A stretch of DNA of 64,000 nt from Hyphomicrobiales bacterium (GCA_947455995.1 CANGQA010000001.1:30774-94773), one strand, 5' to 3'; shown: positions 45,591-55,045, counted from the stretch's first letter. Notes: generated by a model not told the origin, from the sequence alone. Translations and numbers: made by a program.

Positions 45591-46283
45591 ATGACCACGA
45601 GACCTTGGGATCAGTACATTCCGGAAGAAGAGCAAAGAGCATATCGTGCGGTTGGCTTCGGTCGGTCGAGCGGGTTCGGCAAGCGTCCTGCTTTGCTGAT
45701 CATTGATGTGCAATACCGCACCGTCGGTACGCAGCGTTTGCCGTTCTGGGAAGCGATCAAGGAATTTCCGACATCTTGCGGCGAAGTTGCCTGGGATGCT
45801 GTTGGCAATATTGCCAAATTGCTGGAGGTGTTTCGCGCCAATCACTGGCCAGTGCTCTATCCCTATGTGTCCCCCAAGCAGGGGTTTGATGCGGGACGTT
45901 TATCCGACAAGGTGCCAAGCATCATGGGTGTGGCCAGCAAGGGCTATGAATTTGTTGCCGAGATCGCTCCGCATGAGGACGATATCATGCTGCCCAAAAA
46001 ACATCCGAGTGCGTTTTTCGGCACGCCATTGGCCAGCTATCTCATCAACACTCAGGCCGATACCCTGATCGTGACCGGATGCAGCACCAGCGGTTGTGTG
46101 CGCGGAACGGTTGTCGATGGATTTGCCTATAATTTCCGCACCATTGTGCCGCAAGATGCGGTGTTTGATCGTTCGCAAGTGTCGCATGCCGTCAACCTGT
46201 TCGATATGGCTGAAAAATATGCTGATGTCATGCCGACCGATGATGTCATCGCACGGTTGAAAGAACTCTCGCCTGCACCATAA
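45591..46283 (+). CDS. Isochorismatase-like amidohydrolase (N-carbamoylsarcosine/maleamate amidase type)
   Basis: 230 residues. Asp39 (LLIIDVQYRTVG), Lys136/137 (LPKKHPSAFFGTPL) and Cys169 (GCSTSGCVRGTV) form the triad. The longer N terminus (MTTRPWDQYIPEEEQRAYRA) and GCSTSGCVR loop are shared by N-carbamoylsarcosine amidase and maleamate amidase. It would release ammonia, with or without carbon dioxide, from an acyclic amide or carbamoyl intermediate. Confidence 0.88.
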   Translation: MTTRPWDQYIPEEEQRAYRAVGFGRSSGFGKRPALLIIDVQYRTVGTQRLPFWEAIKEFPTSCGEVAWDAVGNIAKLLEVFRANHWPVLYPYVSPKQGFDAGRLSDKVPSIMGVASKGYEFVAEIAPHEDDIMLPKKHPSAFFGTPLASYLINTQADTLIVTGCSTSGCVRGTVVDGFAYNFRTIVPQDAVFDRSQVSHAVNLFDMAEKYADVMPTDDVIARLKELSPAP

Positions 46284-46340
46284 TCACTGTTAACAACAAA
46301 CACTGTTTAGACCTGTGTTACTTCTGGAAGGGAAGCAAAA

Positions 46341-47492
46341 ATGACGAAGCATTGGGGATTGAAATCAACCGTCGGGCTGGCGCTTGCGCTGGCTTTATCG
46401 ACGGGTGCTCTCGCACAGCAGACCAGCTATAAATTCGGTCTTGCTATGCCGCTGACCGGTGGTCAGGCTACTTATGGCAATGATCAGGTCAAGGCTGCCG
46501 AATGGGCCGTTGAAGAGATTAACAAAAAAGGCGGGATCAACGGCAAAAAGCTTGAAATGGTCGTGCTTGATACCCAGGCGGATCCGCAGGTTGGTATTCA
46601 GTCGGTCAACCGTATGATCAGCGTCGACAAAGTCGCCGTATTCGTGACCGCATGGTCGGGCGTGGTGAAGGCCGTCGCGCCTATAGCCAACGATAACAAG
46701 GTGGTTGAACTGTCGGTCGGTGCGAATTCGCCCGATATCAGCCAGCTTGGCGATTATGTCTACACGACATTCCCGCTCGCCGATGTGGATATCCGCGCTG
46801 TGGCCAATTATTCAGCCAAGGACATGGGCAAGAAGAAGGCCGCCGTGTTGTTCATCAATAACGAGACCGGCATCGGTTCGGCGACAGTGTATCGCGATAC
46901 CTTCACCAAAGCTGGCGGACAGGTTGTGGCCTATGAGGCCTATGACCAGAAGGCCACCGACTTTACCGGTCCTTTGTTGAAAATCCGTGCAGCCAATCCC
47001 GAAATCATCCATTTGCAGGGTCTGGTCGCTGAATCACCACAAGTCATTGCACAGGCCCGCCAGCTTGGCATCACTGTGCCGATCACTTCCTATTCCGGCA
47101 TCTATAACCAGAAGCTGATCGAGCAACTTGGTGCGGCGGCTGAAAATGTGATCGCCACCTCACTGGCTCCCGGCGTCGAAGATTCTCCCTTGGTGAAGGA
47201 GTATGTGGACCGTTGGGTGAAAGATGTCGGCCGTGCGCCGAACGGCCTGCCTTATACCCAATATCTGTATGATGCCCCTGCCTTGATTGCCGCTGTCTTT
47301 ACCTCTCTCGACAAAAAGGGGATTGCCGCGACCGGTGAAAACTTCCGTAAGGAAATGCTGGCCATCAAGAGTTTCGACCTGCCTTTGACCGGCAAGATTA
47401 CGTTCTCTGAAGACCACACCGTCAACAAGCCAGTTTATCTTGTCGAAGTTAAAAACGGCAAATGGACCAAAAAGGCTGTTGTCGGCCAGTAA
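46341..47492 (+). CDS. Periplasmic binding protein of importer 2 (LivK type)
   Basis: 383 residues. Sec signal peptide (MTKHWGLKSTVGLALALALS, cleavage near ALAQQ) and a peripla_BP_6 body beginning YKFGLAMPLTGGQATYGNDQ. A GGAAGGGAAG stretch precedes the ATG. GTTAAC at 46290-46295 upstream resembles the second half of the 44005 operator. It starts the five-gene importer 2. Confidence 0.92.
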   Translation: MTKHWGLKSTVGLALALALSTGALAQQTSYKFGLAMPLTGGQATYGNDQVKAAEWAVEEINKKGGINGKKLEMVVLDTQADPQVGIQSVNRMISVDKVAVFVTAWSGVVKAVAPIANDNKVVELSVGANSPDISQLGDYVYTTFPLADVDIRAVANYSAKDMGKKKAAVLFINNETGIGSATVYRDTFTKAGGQVVAYEAYDQKATDFTGPLLKIRAANPEIIHLQGLVAESPQVIAQARQLGITVPITSYSGIYNQKLIEQLGAAAENVIATSLAPGVEDSPLVKEYVDRWVKDVGRAPNGLPYTQYLYDAPALIAAVFTSLDKKGIAATGENFRKEMLAIKSFDLPLTGKITFSEDHTVNKPVYLVEVKNGKWTKKAVVGQ

Positions 47493-47504
47493 TCATCCAA
47501 TGGG

Positions 47505-47536
47505 CGGGAGGGGGATGTTCTCCCTCCCGTTTTGTT
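47505..47536 (+). terminator. Attenuator-like hairpin after the importer 2 binding-protein gene
   Basis: CGGGAGGG (47505-47512) pairs with CCCTCCCG (47522-47529), extended inward by GGA/TCT to an 11-bp stem with a 3-base loop, and is followed by TTTTGTT. This is the most terminator-like of the five post-SBP hairpins. Read-through is needed for the permease gene at 47556. Confidence 0.75.
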
Positions 47537-47555
47537 ATGAAGGAGTGCGAACATC

Positions 47556-48494
47556 ATGTTCGATTTAGCGGTGGTCAGCCAGATTTTGTGGACGTCCTTC
47601 GCCACATCCAGTTATTTTGTCTTGTTCGCTGTGGCCTTCGCTTTGGTGCTGAAGGTCAATAAGGTGTTCAATTTCGCCCAAGCAGGTGTGATGACATGCG
47701 GCTTTTATGCCGCCTATGTCGGGGTGCGGATTTTGAACCTTCCCGGTTATGCGGGATTTATGCTGGGCATTGCGGGCGGTGTCGCGATGTCGTTTGTGCT
47801 CGAATATTTTGGCTTTGCCGTGCTGCGCCAGCGCAAGGCCTCGGCCATGTTTGTGTTCATTTTCACGTTAATCGTGTCCCAGTTCATTGCCTATGCGGTG
47901 ATGATGATTTTCGGCACCTGGCCGACCACGATTTTCGCCTCGATGTTCTGGCCAGTGACGCTGGTTGGCGGCATTGCTGTCAGCGCATGGGATGTGCCCG
48001 CCATTGCCGCGACCGTGTTGGTGCTGACGGGACTTTGGGCCTTTTTGAAATATTCACGCAATGGCCAGTTCATGCTGGCCGTTGCCGATAATGCTGATCT
48101 GGCAGAGCTTTATGGTATCCAGAAAGACAGGATCCTGATGCTGTCGATGGTGATGGCCGGAGTGATCGTCTCGGTTGGCATGTTCCTTTATGGTTCCCGC
48201 GCACAGGTTCAGGCTGCGGCAGCAACAGAATTGATGCTGTTTGCTGTGGCTGCGACCATTCTGGGTGGTATCGGCAATATTTGGGGGGCGGCGATTGCCG
48301 CGGTGGTGTTGGGCGTGGTGCAAAACAGCTCGATCTTGTTCATCCCCTCGGCATGGCAGGGCTTTTTGCTCTTTGCCTTTCTGTTCTTTGCTATTGTGCT
48401 TTTTCCTCGCGGGTTCCGTTTGCCCGAACGGCGCAACACGCTCAAACGCATGGCGGTTGCACCGCAAGCCCTCAGCGATGGAAAGGGAAACTGA
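47556..48494 (+). CDS. Branched-chain-amino-acid-type ABC permease (LivH-like), importer 2
   Basis: 312 residues with about eight membrane helices. FALVLKVNKVFNFAQAGVMT replaces the usual NLAHG block, a variant seen in LivH proteins of non-amino-acid importers. LYGSRAQVQAAAATELMLFA and ILGGIGNIWGAAIAAVVLG are late landmarks. AAGGAG lies 10 bases before the ATG. Confidence 0.9.
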   Translation: MFDLAVVSQILWTSFATSSYFVLFAVAFALVLKVNKVFNFAQAGVMTCGFYAAYVGVRILNLPGYAGFMLGIAGGVAMSFVLEYFGFAVLRQRKASAMFVFIFTLIVSQFIAYAVMMIFGTWPTTIFASMFWPVTLVGGIAVSAWDVPAIAATVLVLTGLWAFLKYSRNGQFMLAVADNADLAELYGIQKDRILMLSMVMAGVIVSVGMFLYGSRAQVQAAAATELMLFAVAATILGGIGNIWGAAIAAVVLGVVQNSSILFIPSAWQGFLLFAFLFFAIVLFPRGFRLPERRNTLKRMAVAPQALSDGKGN

Positions 48495-48497
48495 GCC

Positions 48498-49409
48498 ATG
48501 GATTTTGTGTACTCGATCCTGATCTTCATCGGCCTGTTTGTCATTCTGGCCTCCAGCTTCGATCTGGTCATTGGTCATTGCGGGCTGATTTCAATTGCCC
48601 ACCCGATTTTCTATGCCATTGGGGCCTATGTCTCGGCCATGCTGTCCAAGCAATCGGGCATGCCGGTGCCTTTGTCGATCCTGTGTGGCGGGGTTGGCGC
48701 TTTGCTGGCCTCCGCACTGGTCTCGGTGCCCGCACTCAGGGTGTCGGGTGATTATTTGCTGATTGCCAGCATTGGCTTCCAGCTTGGCCTGATCGAGCTC
48801 GCCAAGCATTTTCACGAGATCGGCGGGGCGGGTGGTTTGACCAATATCCCCTCTTTCCTGATCAAGGACTTCGGCCGAGAGAGCTATGTGGTGCTGGTGC
48901 TGGCGTTGGCAGGGGTGACGGTGCTGTTCATCCGTTGGCTGACCCAAGGGCCTTATGGCCGCATGATGACAGCGATGCGTGATGACGAGTTGGCCTTTTC
49001 GATGCTGGGCCGCAACGCCATCTGGATCAAGGTTGCGGTGTTTGCCATCGGCTCGGGCATTGCTGGCATTGCCGGTGGTCTTTACGCGCATTATTTCCGT
49101 TTTATCGAGCCCGACCAGTTCGGCTTGTTGCAATCCTCGGCAGTGCTGACCATGGTGGTGGTCGGCGGCATGCGCACCACCATGGGTCCGGTGATTGGGG
49201 CGATCGTGTTGCAGCTGATGCCGCAGGTCATCACCTTCTTCAACCTGCCGCCAAGTATTCTGGGGCCTTTGCAAGGCCTGTTGTTTACCGGTCTCGTCCT
49301 TTTTTTCATGTTCGTGCGCCCGCAGGGATTGCTGCCGGCCGCCGATTTGTGGGTGGGCCGCAAACCGCTTGAAGGTGCTGGCCACTCCGGCAAGGAGGCC
49401 CGCTCATGA
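48498..49409 (+). CDS. Branched-chain-amino-acid-type ABC permease (LivM-like), importer 2
   Basis: 303 residues. FDLVIGHCGLISIAHPIFYA corresponds to the LivM SLGHA block, with SIAHP in place of SLGHG. MMTAMRDDELAFSMLGRNAI is the coupling loop, and GLYAHYFRFIEPDQFGLLQS is typical. Starts 3 bp after the LivH-like gene and overlaps the LivG-like gene by 4 bp. Confidence 0.91.
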   Translation: MDFVYSILIFIGLFVILASSFDLVIGHCGLISIAHPIFYAIGAYVSAMLSKQSGMPVPLSILCGGVGALLASALVSVPALRVSGDYLLIASIGFQLGLIELAKHFHEIGGAGGLTNIPSFLIKDFGRESYVVLVLALAGVTVLFIRWLTQGPYGRMMTAMRDDELAFSMLGRNAIWIKVAVFAIGSGIAGIAGGLYAHYFRFIEPDQFGLLQSSAVLTMVVVGGMRTTMGPVIGAIVLQLMPQVITFFNLPPSILGPLQGLLFTGLVLFFMFVRPQGLLPAADLWVGRKPLEGAGHSGKEARS

Positions 49410-50164
49410 GTTCCACTTTGGAAATTCGCGGCCTGTGCAAAAGTTTCGGCGGTATTGTCGTGGCCGATTCCATTGATCTCGATCTGTCGCCGGGACGCGT
49501 GCTCGGCCTGATTGGACCGAATGGGGCGGGCAAGACATCTCTGTTCAATCTGGTCTGCGGCGTTGTCAAACCCGATGCCGGTTCGATCCGGCTTGATGGC
49601 CAATCCCTTGAAGGATTACCGACCTATCAGCGGGCGCGGATGGGACTGGCCCGCACGTGGCAGAACTTGCGGCTTTTCCCCTCGCTCTCGGTCATGGACA
49701 ATCTGATGCTCGGTCCGCGCGTCTACAGTGCAGACCGTCTGGTGGATGTCTTGTTCCGTCCCGCCCAGATCCGTGCCAATGAGGCTGAGGCACGTGATCG
49801 TGCGCGCGACATTCTGGAACGCACCGGACTTTCCCCGATCGCCCAATCGCGCGTGCAGGATATTTCCTTCGGCCAGCAGAAGCTCGTCGGTGTGGCCCGT
49901 GCCTTGATGAATGACGCGCGCTGCCTGTTGCTTGACGAGCCGATGGCAGGGGTTGAAGGCCAGACCTATGCGCTGATCCAGAAGGCGGTTCGCGATATTG
50001 CCGCCAGCGGTGTGGCCATTTGCGTGGTCGAGCATAATGTCGCCTTCATTCGCGATTTGTGTGACGAAGGTGTGTTTATGTTTGCAGGCAAGGTGCTGGC
50101 ACGCGGCAGCGTCGAGCAGCTGATCGCCGATCCGCACCTGACCGAACTCTATTTTGGGACTTGA
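49406..50164 (+). CDS. Branched-chain-amino-acid-type ABC ATPase (LivG-like), importer 2
   Basis: 252 residues. Walker A GPNGAGKTS, ARTWQNLRLFPSLSVMDNLM, signature variant ISFGQQKLVGVARAL, Walker B CLLLDEPMAGVEGQT. The C-terminal VCDEGVFMFAGKV-like region (LCDEGVFMFAGKVLARGS) is normal. ATGA overlap with the LivM-like gene. Confidence 0.93.
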   Translation: MSSTLEIRGLCKSFGGIVVADSIDLDLSPGRVLGLIGPNGAGKTSLFNLVCGVVKPDAGSIRLDGQSLEGLPTYQRARMGLARTWQNLRLFPSLSVMDNLMLGPRVYSADRLVDVLFRPAQIRANEAEARDRARDILERTGLSPIAQSRVQDISFGQQKLVGVARALMNDARCLLLDEPMAGVEGQTYALIQKAVRDIAASGVAICVVEHNVAFIRDLCDEGVFMFAGKVLARGSVEQLIADPHLTELYFGT

Positions 50165-50167
50165 ACC

Positions 50168-50851
50168 ATGCTGGAACTTGTCAATATCAGTGCCGGTTAC
50201 GGGTCTCTGAACGCCATCCAGAACATTGCATTGTCGATACCCGATGGATCGAAACTTGGTGTGTTCGGACACAATGGCGCGGGCAAAACCACATTGATGC
50301 GCTGCATCATCGGGGCTCATGTTCCCTCCAGTGGCGAGGTGCGTTGGCGGGGGGAAGCACTGCCGCAAGGTGATGTGCCTGCGACCGTTAAAAAGGGCAT
50401 TGCCTATGTGCCGCAGGGCCACAATGTGTTTCCGACATTGAGTGTCGAAAAGAACCTGCGGATTGCCGGATCCTTGTTCGGTGAAGAATTCCTGGATGAG
50501 GTCTACAAGCTGTTTCCGGTCCTGTTCGAGCGGCGAAGCCAGCGGGCAGGGTCTATGTCGGGCGGCGAACAGCAAATGCTTGCACTCGGCATGGCCTTGA
50601 TGACACATCCCAAATGGCTGCTGCTCGACGAGCCATCCACGGGTCTCGCGCCGGTCATCGTGCGCAATGTGATGGACGGATTGCGGGATGTAAACAAGCG
50701 GTTTGGAACCGGCATCATTGTTGTCGAGCAGAATGTGCCGGCCACACTGAAGCTGGTTGATCACGCCATCATCATCAAATCCGGTCAGATCGTGTTCAAC
50801 GGCACCACTGCTGAACTCAATGACAAGAAGGATTTGTGGGAATGGTTTTAA
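50168..50851 (+). CDS. Branched-chain-amino-acid-type ABC ATPase (LivF-like), importer 2
   Basis: 227 residues. Walker A GHNGAGKTT, YVPQGHNVFPTLSVEKNL, signature MSGGEQQMLALGMAL, Walker B LLLDEPSTGLAPVI. Starts 3 bp after the LivG-like stop. Its last 10 bp overlap the MmgE/PrpD gene, coupling uptake to catabolism. Confidence 0.93.
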   Translation: MLELVNISAGYGSLNAIQNIALSIPDGSKLGVFGHNGAGKTTLMRCIIGAHVPSSGEVRWRGEALPQGDVPATVKKGIAYVPQGHNVFPTLSVEKNLRIAGSLFGEEFLDEVYKLFPVLFERRSQRAGSMSGGEQQMLALGMALMTHPKWLLLDEPSTGLAPVIVRNVMDGLRDVNKRFGTGIIVVEQNVPATLKLVDHAIIIKSGQIVFNGTTAELNDKKDLWEWF

Positions 50852-52263
50852 GCGTTTCGTCTCACGAGACAACCGATCTTCGCGCACGCTCAGCCCGCGC
50901 TGTTCAGGATCTGTGCCAATGGGCAGTGTCGGCATCAGCCAAACCGTTACCCGAAACGATCCGTGCCCGTGCCGCTCTTGTTCTCCTGGATGATTTGGGT
51001 GCGATGGTAGCCGCCTCGCAAGAGCCCGAAGTGACAGCCACACGCCAGCGGGCAGCAGCCAAATCCCGCGCACAGGAAGCCACCGTTTTTGGCCCTGAGG
51101 TCATGCAGCTCGATCGTCTGCAAGCTGCAACCGCCAATGGCATGGCTGCGGCATGGTGCGAATTGGATGAAGGCTACCGGCTGGCTCCCTGTCATGCCGG
51201 CGCCTATGTTCTGCCGACCTTGCTGGCTGAGGCCGAGGCGCGTGATCTCTCATGCGAACAGCTCCTGATGATGCTTGCCGTCGGCTATGAGGTGACAGCC
51301 CGTTTTGCCCGTGCCTTTCCGTTTCCCGCGATGACTGTGCATCCGCATGCGGCTTTTGCCACGGTGGGGGCAACGGTGGCCAGTGCGCTGGCACAACGGC
51401 TCGACGCTCAGACCTTCTTGAAGGCATTGACGGGTGCTTGCAGCATGAGCTTTGCCGGACCCTATCGCCATGCGGTTGATGGTGCGTTGGTCCGCAATGC
51501 ATGGACGGCTGCCAGCCCTTCGATTGCCACATTGTCGGTTGAATGGGCGCAAGACGGGATCGGCGGAATTGCCGAGACGCCTTACGATGTTTTCAGCACC
51601 TGCTTCCATACCGCTTGTGATCCCGACCAGTTAAACGCTGGGTTAGGCGAGGTCTGGGCCATTGCCGATGGCTATCACAAAGTATTTGCCTGCTGCCAAT
51701 ATGCCCATGCAATGTTGGAAGCTTCCCTGTCGCTGCATGAGCAGTTGGGGATCTCAGCACGCGCAAACATTGCCGCCATCGAAATCGAAACCCATCCGCG
51801 CGGTCTGACACTGACAGGAACCAAGCCGGAGAATGTGCTCGCAGCGCAATTCTCGATGCCCCATGCTGCAGCAGCTGTGGCCGTGCTGGCGACCGGAGGG
51901 CAGGCGGCATTTTCAGCTGCGGCCTTGGCGCGTGATGATATTGCCGCCTTGCGTGACCATGTGACTTTGAAGCCCTATGAACCATTGGCCCCCTGGCCCA
52001 ATGACCGGCCCAGCCGTGTCACATGGATCATGTCCGATGGCACGCGCCATACGGCAGAGAAAATCAATGCCCGGGGCGGGGCTGATCAGCCGTTCGACGA
52101 GGCGACTTTGCTGGGCAAGCTTGCAGAAAATACAGCATCCCTTTTTCCCGCTATGGCAGGCGTATTGACGGCTTTGCTGCATCGGGAGCAGGGCGTTGAG
52201 CTTATGCCATGGCGTGCATGTGTAAGGCGGATGATCGCTTCCCGGGTTTCGGAAAAGGTGTGA
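50842..52263 (+). CDS. MmgE/PrpD family protein, copy 1
   Basis: 473 residues. Family blocks: RARAALVLLDDLGAMVAAS, ANGMAAAWCELDEGYRLAPCHAG split over residues 95-118, HPHAAFATVGATVASALAQR, and CQYAHAMLEASLSL. MmgE/PrpD proteins include 2-methylcitrate dehydratase, iminodisuccinate epimerase and cis-aconitate decarboxylase. The family-typical D-H of the N-terminal helical domain appears as ELDEG instead of the commoner EFDD, so the exact chemistry is open. ATG at 50842 has AAGGA; GTG at 50836 is an alternative. Confidence 0.88.
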   Translation: MVLSVSSHETTDLRARSARAVQDLCQWAVSASAKPLPETIRARAALVLLDDLGAMVAASQEPEVTATRQRAAAKSRAQEATVFGPEVMQLDRLQAATANGMAAAWCELDEGYRLAPCHAGAYVLPTLLAEAEARDLSCEQLLMMLAVGYEVTARFARAFPFPAMTVHPHAAFATVGATVASALAQRLDAQTFLKALTGACSMSFAGPYRHAVDGALVRNAWTAASPSIATLSVEWAQDGIGGIAETPYDVFSTCFHTACDPDQLNAGLGEVWAIADGYHKVFACCQYAHAMLEASLSLHEQLGISARANIAAIEIETHPRGLTLTGTKPENVLAAQFSMPHAAAAVAVLATGGQAAFSAAALARDDIAALRDHVTLKPYEPLAPWPNDRPSRVTWIMSDGTRHTAEKINARGGADQPFDEATLLGKLAENTASLFPAMAGVLTALLHREQGVELMPWRACVRRMIASRVSEKV

Positions 52264-52264
52264 T

Positions 52265-53635
52265 ATGGCTTTTGATGTCGATGTACTGGTGATCGGTGCT
52301 GGGGCGTGCGGCTTGGCAGCAGCCATTGCGGCGCATGACGAGGGAGCCTCTGTCGCTATTGTCGAGAAGCTTGATCGTCCGGGGGGCAATTCGTCGCTCT
52401 CGACCGGATCGGTGCCTGCCGCCAATTCCCGCTTCCAGCGCGAGGCCGGGATTGTTGATGATCCCGCAACCATGGTGCGGGACCTGATGGGGATCGCCAA
52501 AGAAACCGATGATCTTGCTTTGGTCAAACGCATGGCCGATGTGTCGGCTGAAACAGTGGAATGGCTGATTGACACGGTTGAAGCACGTATGGTGCTGATC
52601 ACTGCCTACAAACATATCGGCCATTCGATCCAACGTCTGCACGCACCTGTTTCTCGGCGCGGGCAGGATCTGGTCGACGATTTCCTGAAAGCTGTCGAGA
52701 AGCGCGATATTCCGTTGGCGGTCGGTAACGGGGTTGATGATTTGCTTGTCGAAGGGGATGCGGTTGTCGGCGCGCTCATCCAGTCGACAGAGGGGATTGC
52801 CGAAGTACGAGCCAGAAAAACCATTCTGGCCGTTAACGGCTTTGCCGCAGATCCTGAATTGGTCAGACAGCATTGTCCCGAGATTGCCGGCGCGCAATAT
52901 TTTGGCGCGCGCGGCTCACATGGGGATGCGGTTAAATGGGGCCGTAAAGTGGGGGCTGCTCTGGCCAATATGGGCGCCTATCAGGGCTATGCCGCAGTTG
53001 CCTATCCGCATGGCAGTTTGCTGTCATGGACAACGATTGAAAAAGGCGGAGTGCTGTTGGGCCAAAATGGCCAGCGCTTCGGTGACGAAAGTCTGGGCTA
53101 TTCCGGTTATGCGCGTGTTGTTCTGGAACAGGGCGAATTTGCCTATGCCATTTTCGATCAGGCTATTTTTGATGTGGCTTCGCTTGAAGAAGAATTCATG
53201 GAGCTGGTTCAATATGGCGGCGTAAAAAAGGCTGATGATCTGGCAACCCTTGCGGGCTTTTTCGATCTTGATCCGCAGGCTGTCAGCTCGGAGATTGCAA
53301 CCTACAACGCAACGGCCGAGGGCAAGCAGGACGACCGTTTCGGACGCACCAATTTCGGCTTGGCCGCACTCAAGGCACCCTATTATATCTGCCGTGTGGT
53401 GCCTGGCCTGTTCCATACCCAAGGCGGATTGAAAGTGGATGGTGATGCGCGTGTGCTCAACCAAGCAGGACAAGCCATTCCCAATCTGTTCGCAGGAGGC
53501 GGAGCAGCGGCCGGCATTTCGGGCAAAGCGGGGGCCTTGGGCTATGCATCGGGTAACGGCTTGTTGACAGCGATTGCGCTGGGCCGCCTGGCAGGGAGGG
53601 CCGCAGCCCACGAGATTGCAAAGGCGCAAGGATGA
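52265..53635 (+). CDS. FAD-dependent oxidoreductase (fumarate reductase flavoprotein-like)
   Basis: 456 residues. The ADP-binding fold is VLVIGAGACGLAAAIAAHDE (10-17 GAGACG) followed by VEKLDRPGGNSSLSTGSVPA, as in flavoprotein subunits of fumarate reductase, tricarballylate dehydrogenase or 3-ketosteroid dehydrogenase. The C terminus has NLFAGGGAAAGISGKAGALG, the second FAD-contact block. No signal peptide. Placed between two MmgE/PrpD genes, it probably oxidises or reduces a C=C bond of the same intermediate. Confidence 0.9.
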   Translation: MAFDVDVLVIGAGACGLAAAIAAHDEGASVAIVEKLDRPGGNSSLSTGSVPAANSRFQREAGIVDDPATMVRDLMGIAKETDDLALVKRMADVSAETVEWLIDTVEARMVLITAYKHIGHSIQRLHAPVSRRGQDLVDDFLKAVEKRDIPLAVGNGVDDLLVEGDAVVGALIQSTEGIAEVRARKTILAVNGFAADPELVRQHCPEIAGAQYFGARGSHGDAVKWGRKVGAALANMGAYQGYAAVAYPHGSLLSWTTIEKGGVLLGQNGQRFGDESLGYSGYARVVLEQGEFAYAIFDQAIFDVASLEEEFMELVQYGGVKKADDLATLAGFFDLDPQAVSSEIATYNATAEGKQDDRFGRTNFGLAALKAPYYICRVVPGLFHTQGGLKVDGDARVLNQAGQAIPNLFAGGGAAAGISGKAGALGYASGNGLLTAIALGRLAGRAAAHEIAKAQG

Positions 53636-55026
53636 GCGCTGTCACACATCATTTGGCCCGCCAGCTTGTCAATCGCTGGAAGGCGGTTGATGGGTCGCTT
53701 GTTCCCCCCGATGTCAGGGGCTTTGCTGCCTTGCATTGTCTCGATGCGATGGGGGTCGGAATTGCTGCATCCTCGCTTGAGCAGGGGCAGCCTTATGGCC
53801 GCTATACGGAACAAGCCGCTGCAGGTCCGGTCTCGACCCTGAACGGCATCAAAGGGCTTGATGCGTCGGATGCCGCTTTGGTGAATGGCGGGCTGATCCA
53901 TTCGCTCGAATACGATGATACCCATACCGAGTCTATCGTGCATGGCAGTGCGGTCTTATTGCCTGCAGCCATGGCTGTCGCGCAAGCGGTCGGTTCTTCG
54001 CCTGCCGCGATGCTTGCCGCCTATATCAAGGGCTATGAATGCCTGATCCGTATCGGACTTGCCGGACAAGGCGGATTTCAACGCCACGGCTTTCAGATTA
54101 CCTCGGTGGCGGGAACGCTGGTCACCGCCCTGATGGCTTGCGATCTGATGGGAGCGGAGGAAGACCAGTGCGTTGATGCAATGGGTATTGCGCTCAGCCA
54201 GTCGTCTGGTGTGTTCGAATTTCTCAGCAATGGTTCCTCTGTTAAATCCATGCATCCCGGATGGTCTGCCCATGCAGGTGTGGTCGCGGCCCGCCTGGCT
54301 ATGGCTGGCTTGCATGGTCCACAGACCAGTTTTGAAGGACAGCGCGGCTTGTTTATGGCCTTTGCGCGTGATCCTGCTGCACCAGCGCGTTTGGAGATGC
54401 AGTTATCTGATTTCGGCACCCAATGGCATTTGGGTGATGTTGCTTTTAAACTGGTGCCGAGTTGCCATTATCTGCATTCTTTTGTTGAAGCAGCCGGAGA
54501 ACTGGCTGACCAGATCGGCGACGCTGCGCAGATCGAACGGATACATCTTAAAATAGCCGAAGGAGCTGCCCCCATCGTATGTGAGCCGTGGGAGAGCAAA
54601 CAGCGTCCCGAGACCGGCCATGCAATCCGCTGGAGCCTTCCTGTGATTACCGCAGCCCGCTTGGTCGAAGGCAAGGTCGATCTTGATACATTTGCCAACA
54701 GCCCCAGCCAGCCGGTGCTTGATCTGGCGGCCCGTACCACATGGGAGCCACTGCAACCCAACCGCTTTCCGCGCTACTTCGAGGCAGATGTGCAATGCGT
54801 GCTAAGAGATGGTCGCGTGCTGGGCGTCAGTAAGGATGATGTCCTTGGCAATGCCAGCCGTCCGGTGAGTGCAGAGAAAGTGCTCGAGAAATTCGAGGCC
54901 AATGCTGCCCGCAGTCTTGCTGCTGTTGCAATCAAACAGATCATCGACTTTTGGCTGCACATCGACAACCATTCCGACTTCGGACTGTTGGCCAACAGCC
55001 TGATGGCACCACGCCTGACCCCCTGA
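53632..55026 (+). CDS. MmgE/PrpD family protein, copy 2
   Basis: 464 residues. ALHCLDAMGVGIAASSLEQG, LVNGGLIHSLEYDDTHTESI (the EYDDTH motif is the usual family one), HGFQITSVAGTLVTALMACD and SVKSMHPGWSAHAGVVAARL. This copy keeps the canonical D-D-T-H active-site region that copy 1 lacks, so the two are probably not redundant. ATGA overlap with the flavoprotein gene. Confidence 0.9.
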   Translation: MSAVTHHLARQLVNRWKAVDGSLVPPDVRGFAALHCLDAMGVGIAASSLEQGQPYGRYTEQAAAGPVSTLNGIKGLDASDAALVNGGLIHSLEYDDTHTESIVHGSAVLLPAAMAVAQAVGSSPAAMLAAYIKGYECLIRIGLAGQGGFQRHGFQITSVAGTLVTALMACDLMGAEEDQCVDAMGIALSQSSGVFEFLSNGSSVKSMHPGWSAHAGVVAARLAMAGLHGPQTSFEGQRGLFMAFARDPAAPARLEMQLSDFGTQWHLGDVAFKLVPSCHYLHSFVEAAGELADQIGDAAQIERIHLKIAEGAAPIVCEPWESKQRPETGHAIRWSLPVITAARLVEGKVDLDTFANSPSQPVLDLAARTTWEPLQPNRFPRYFEADVQCVLRDGRVLGVSKDDVLGNASRPVSAEKVLEKFEANAARSLAAVAIKQIIDFWLHIDNHSDFGLLANSLMAPRLTP

Positions 55027-55045
55027 CCTCCAAATACGGTGTTCC

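Noticed and set aside
49616..51073. A 485-codon open frame on the minus strand opposite the LivG-like and LivF-like genes of importer 2
   Set aside because: It is antisense to genes with complete ATPase motifs; its translation is rich in His, Cys, Arg and Gln without any domain pattern, as expected for a shadow of a G+C-rich gene.
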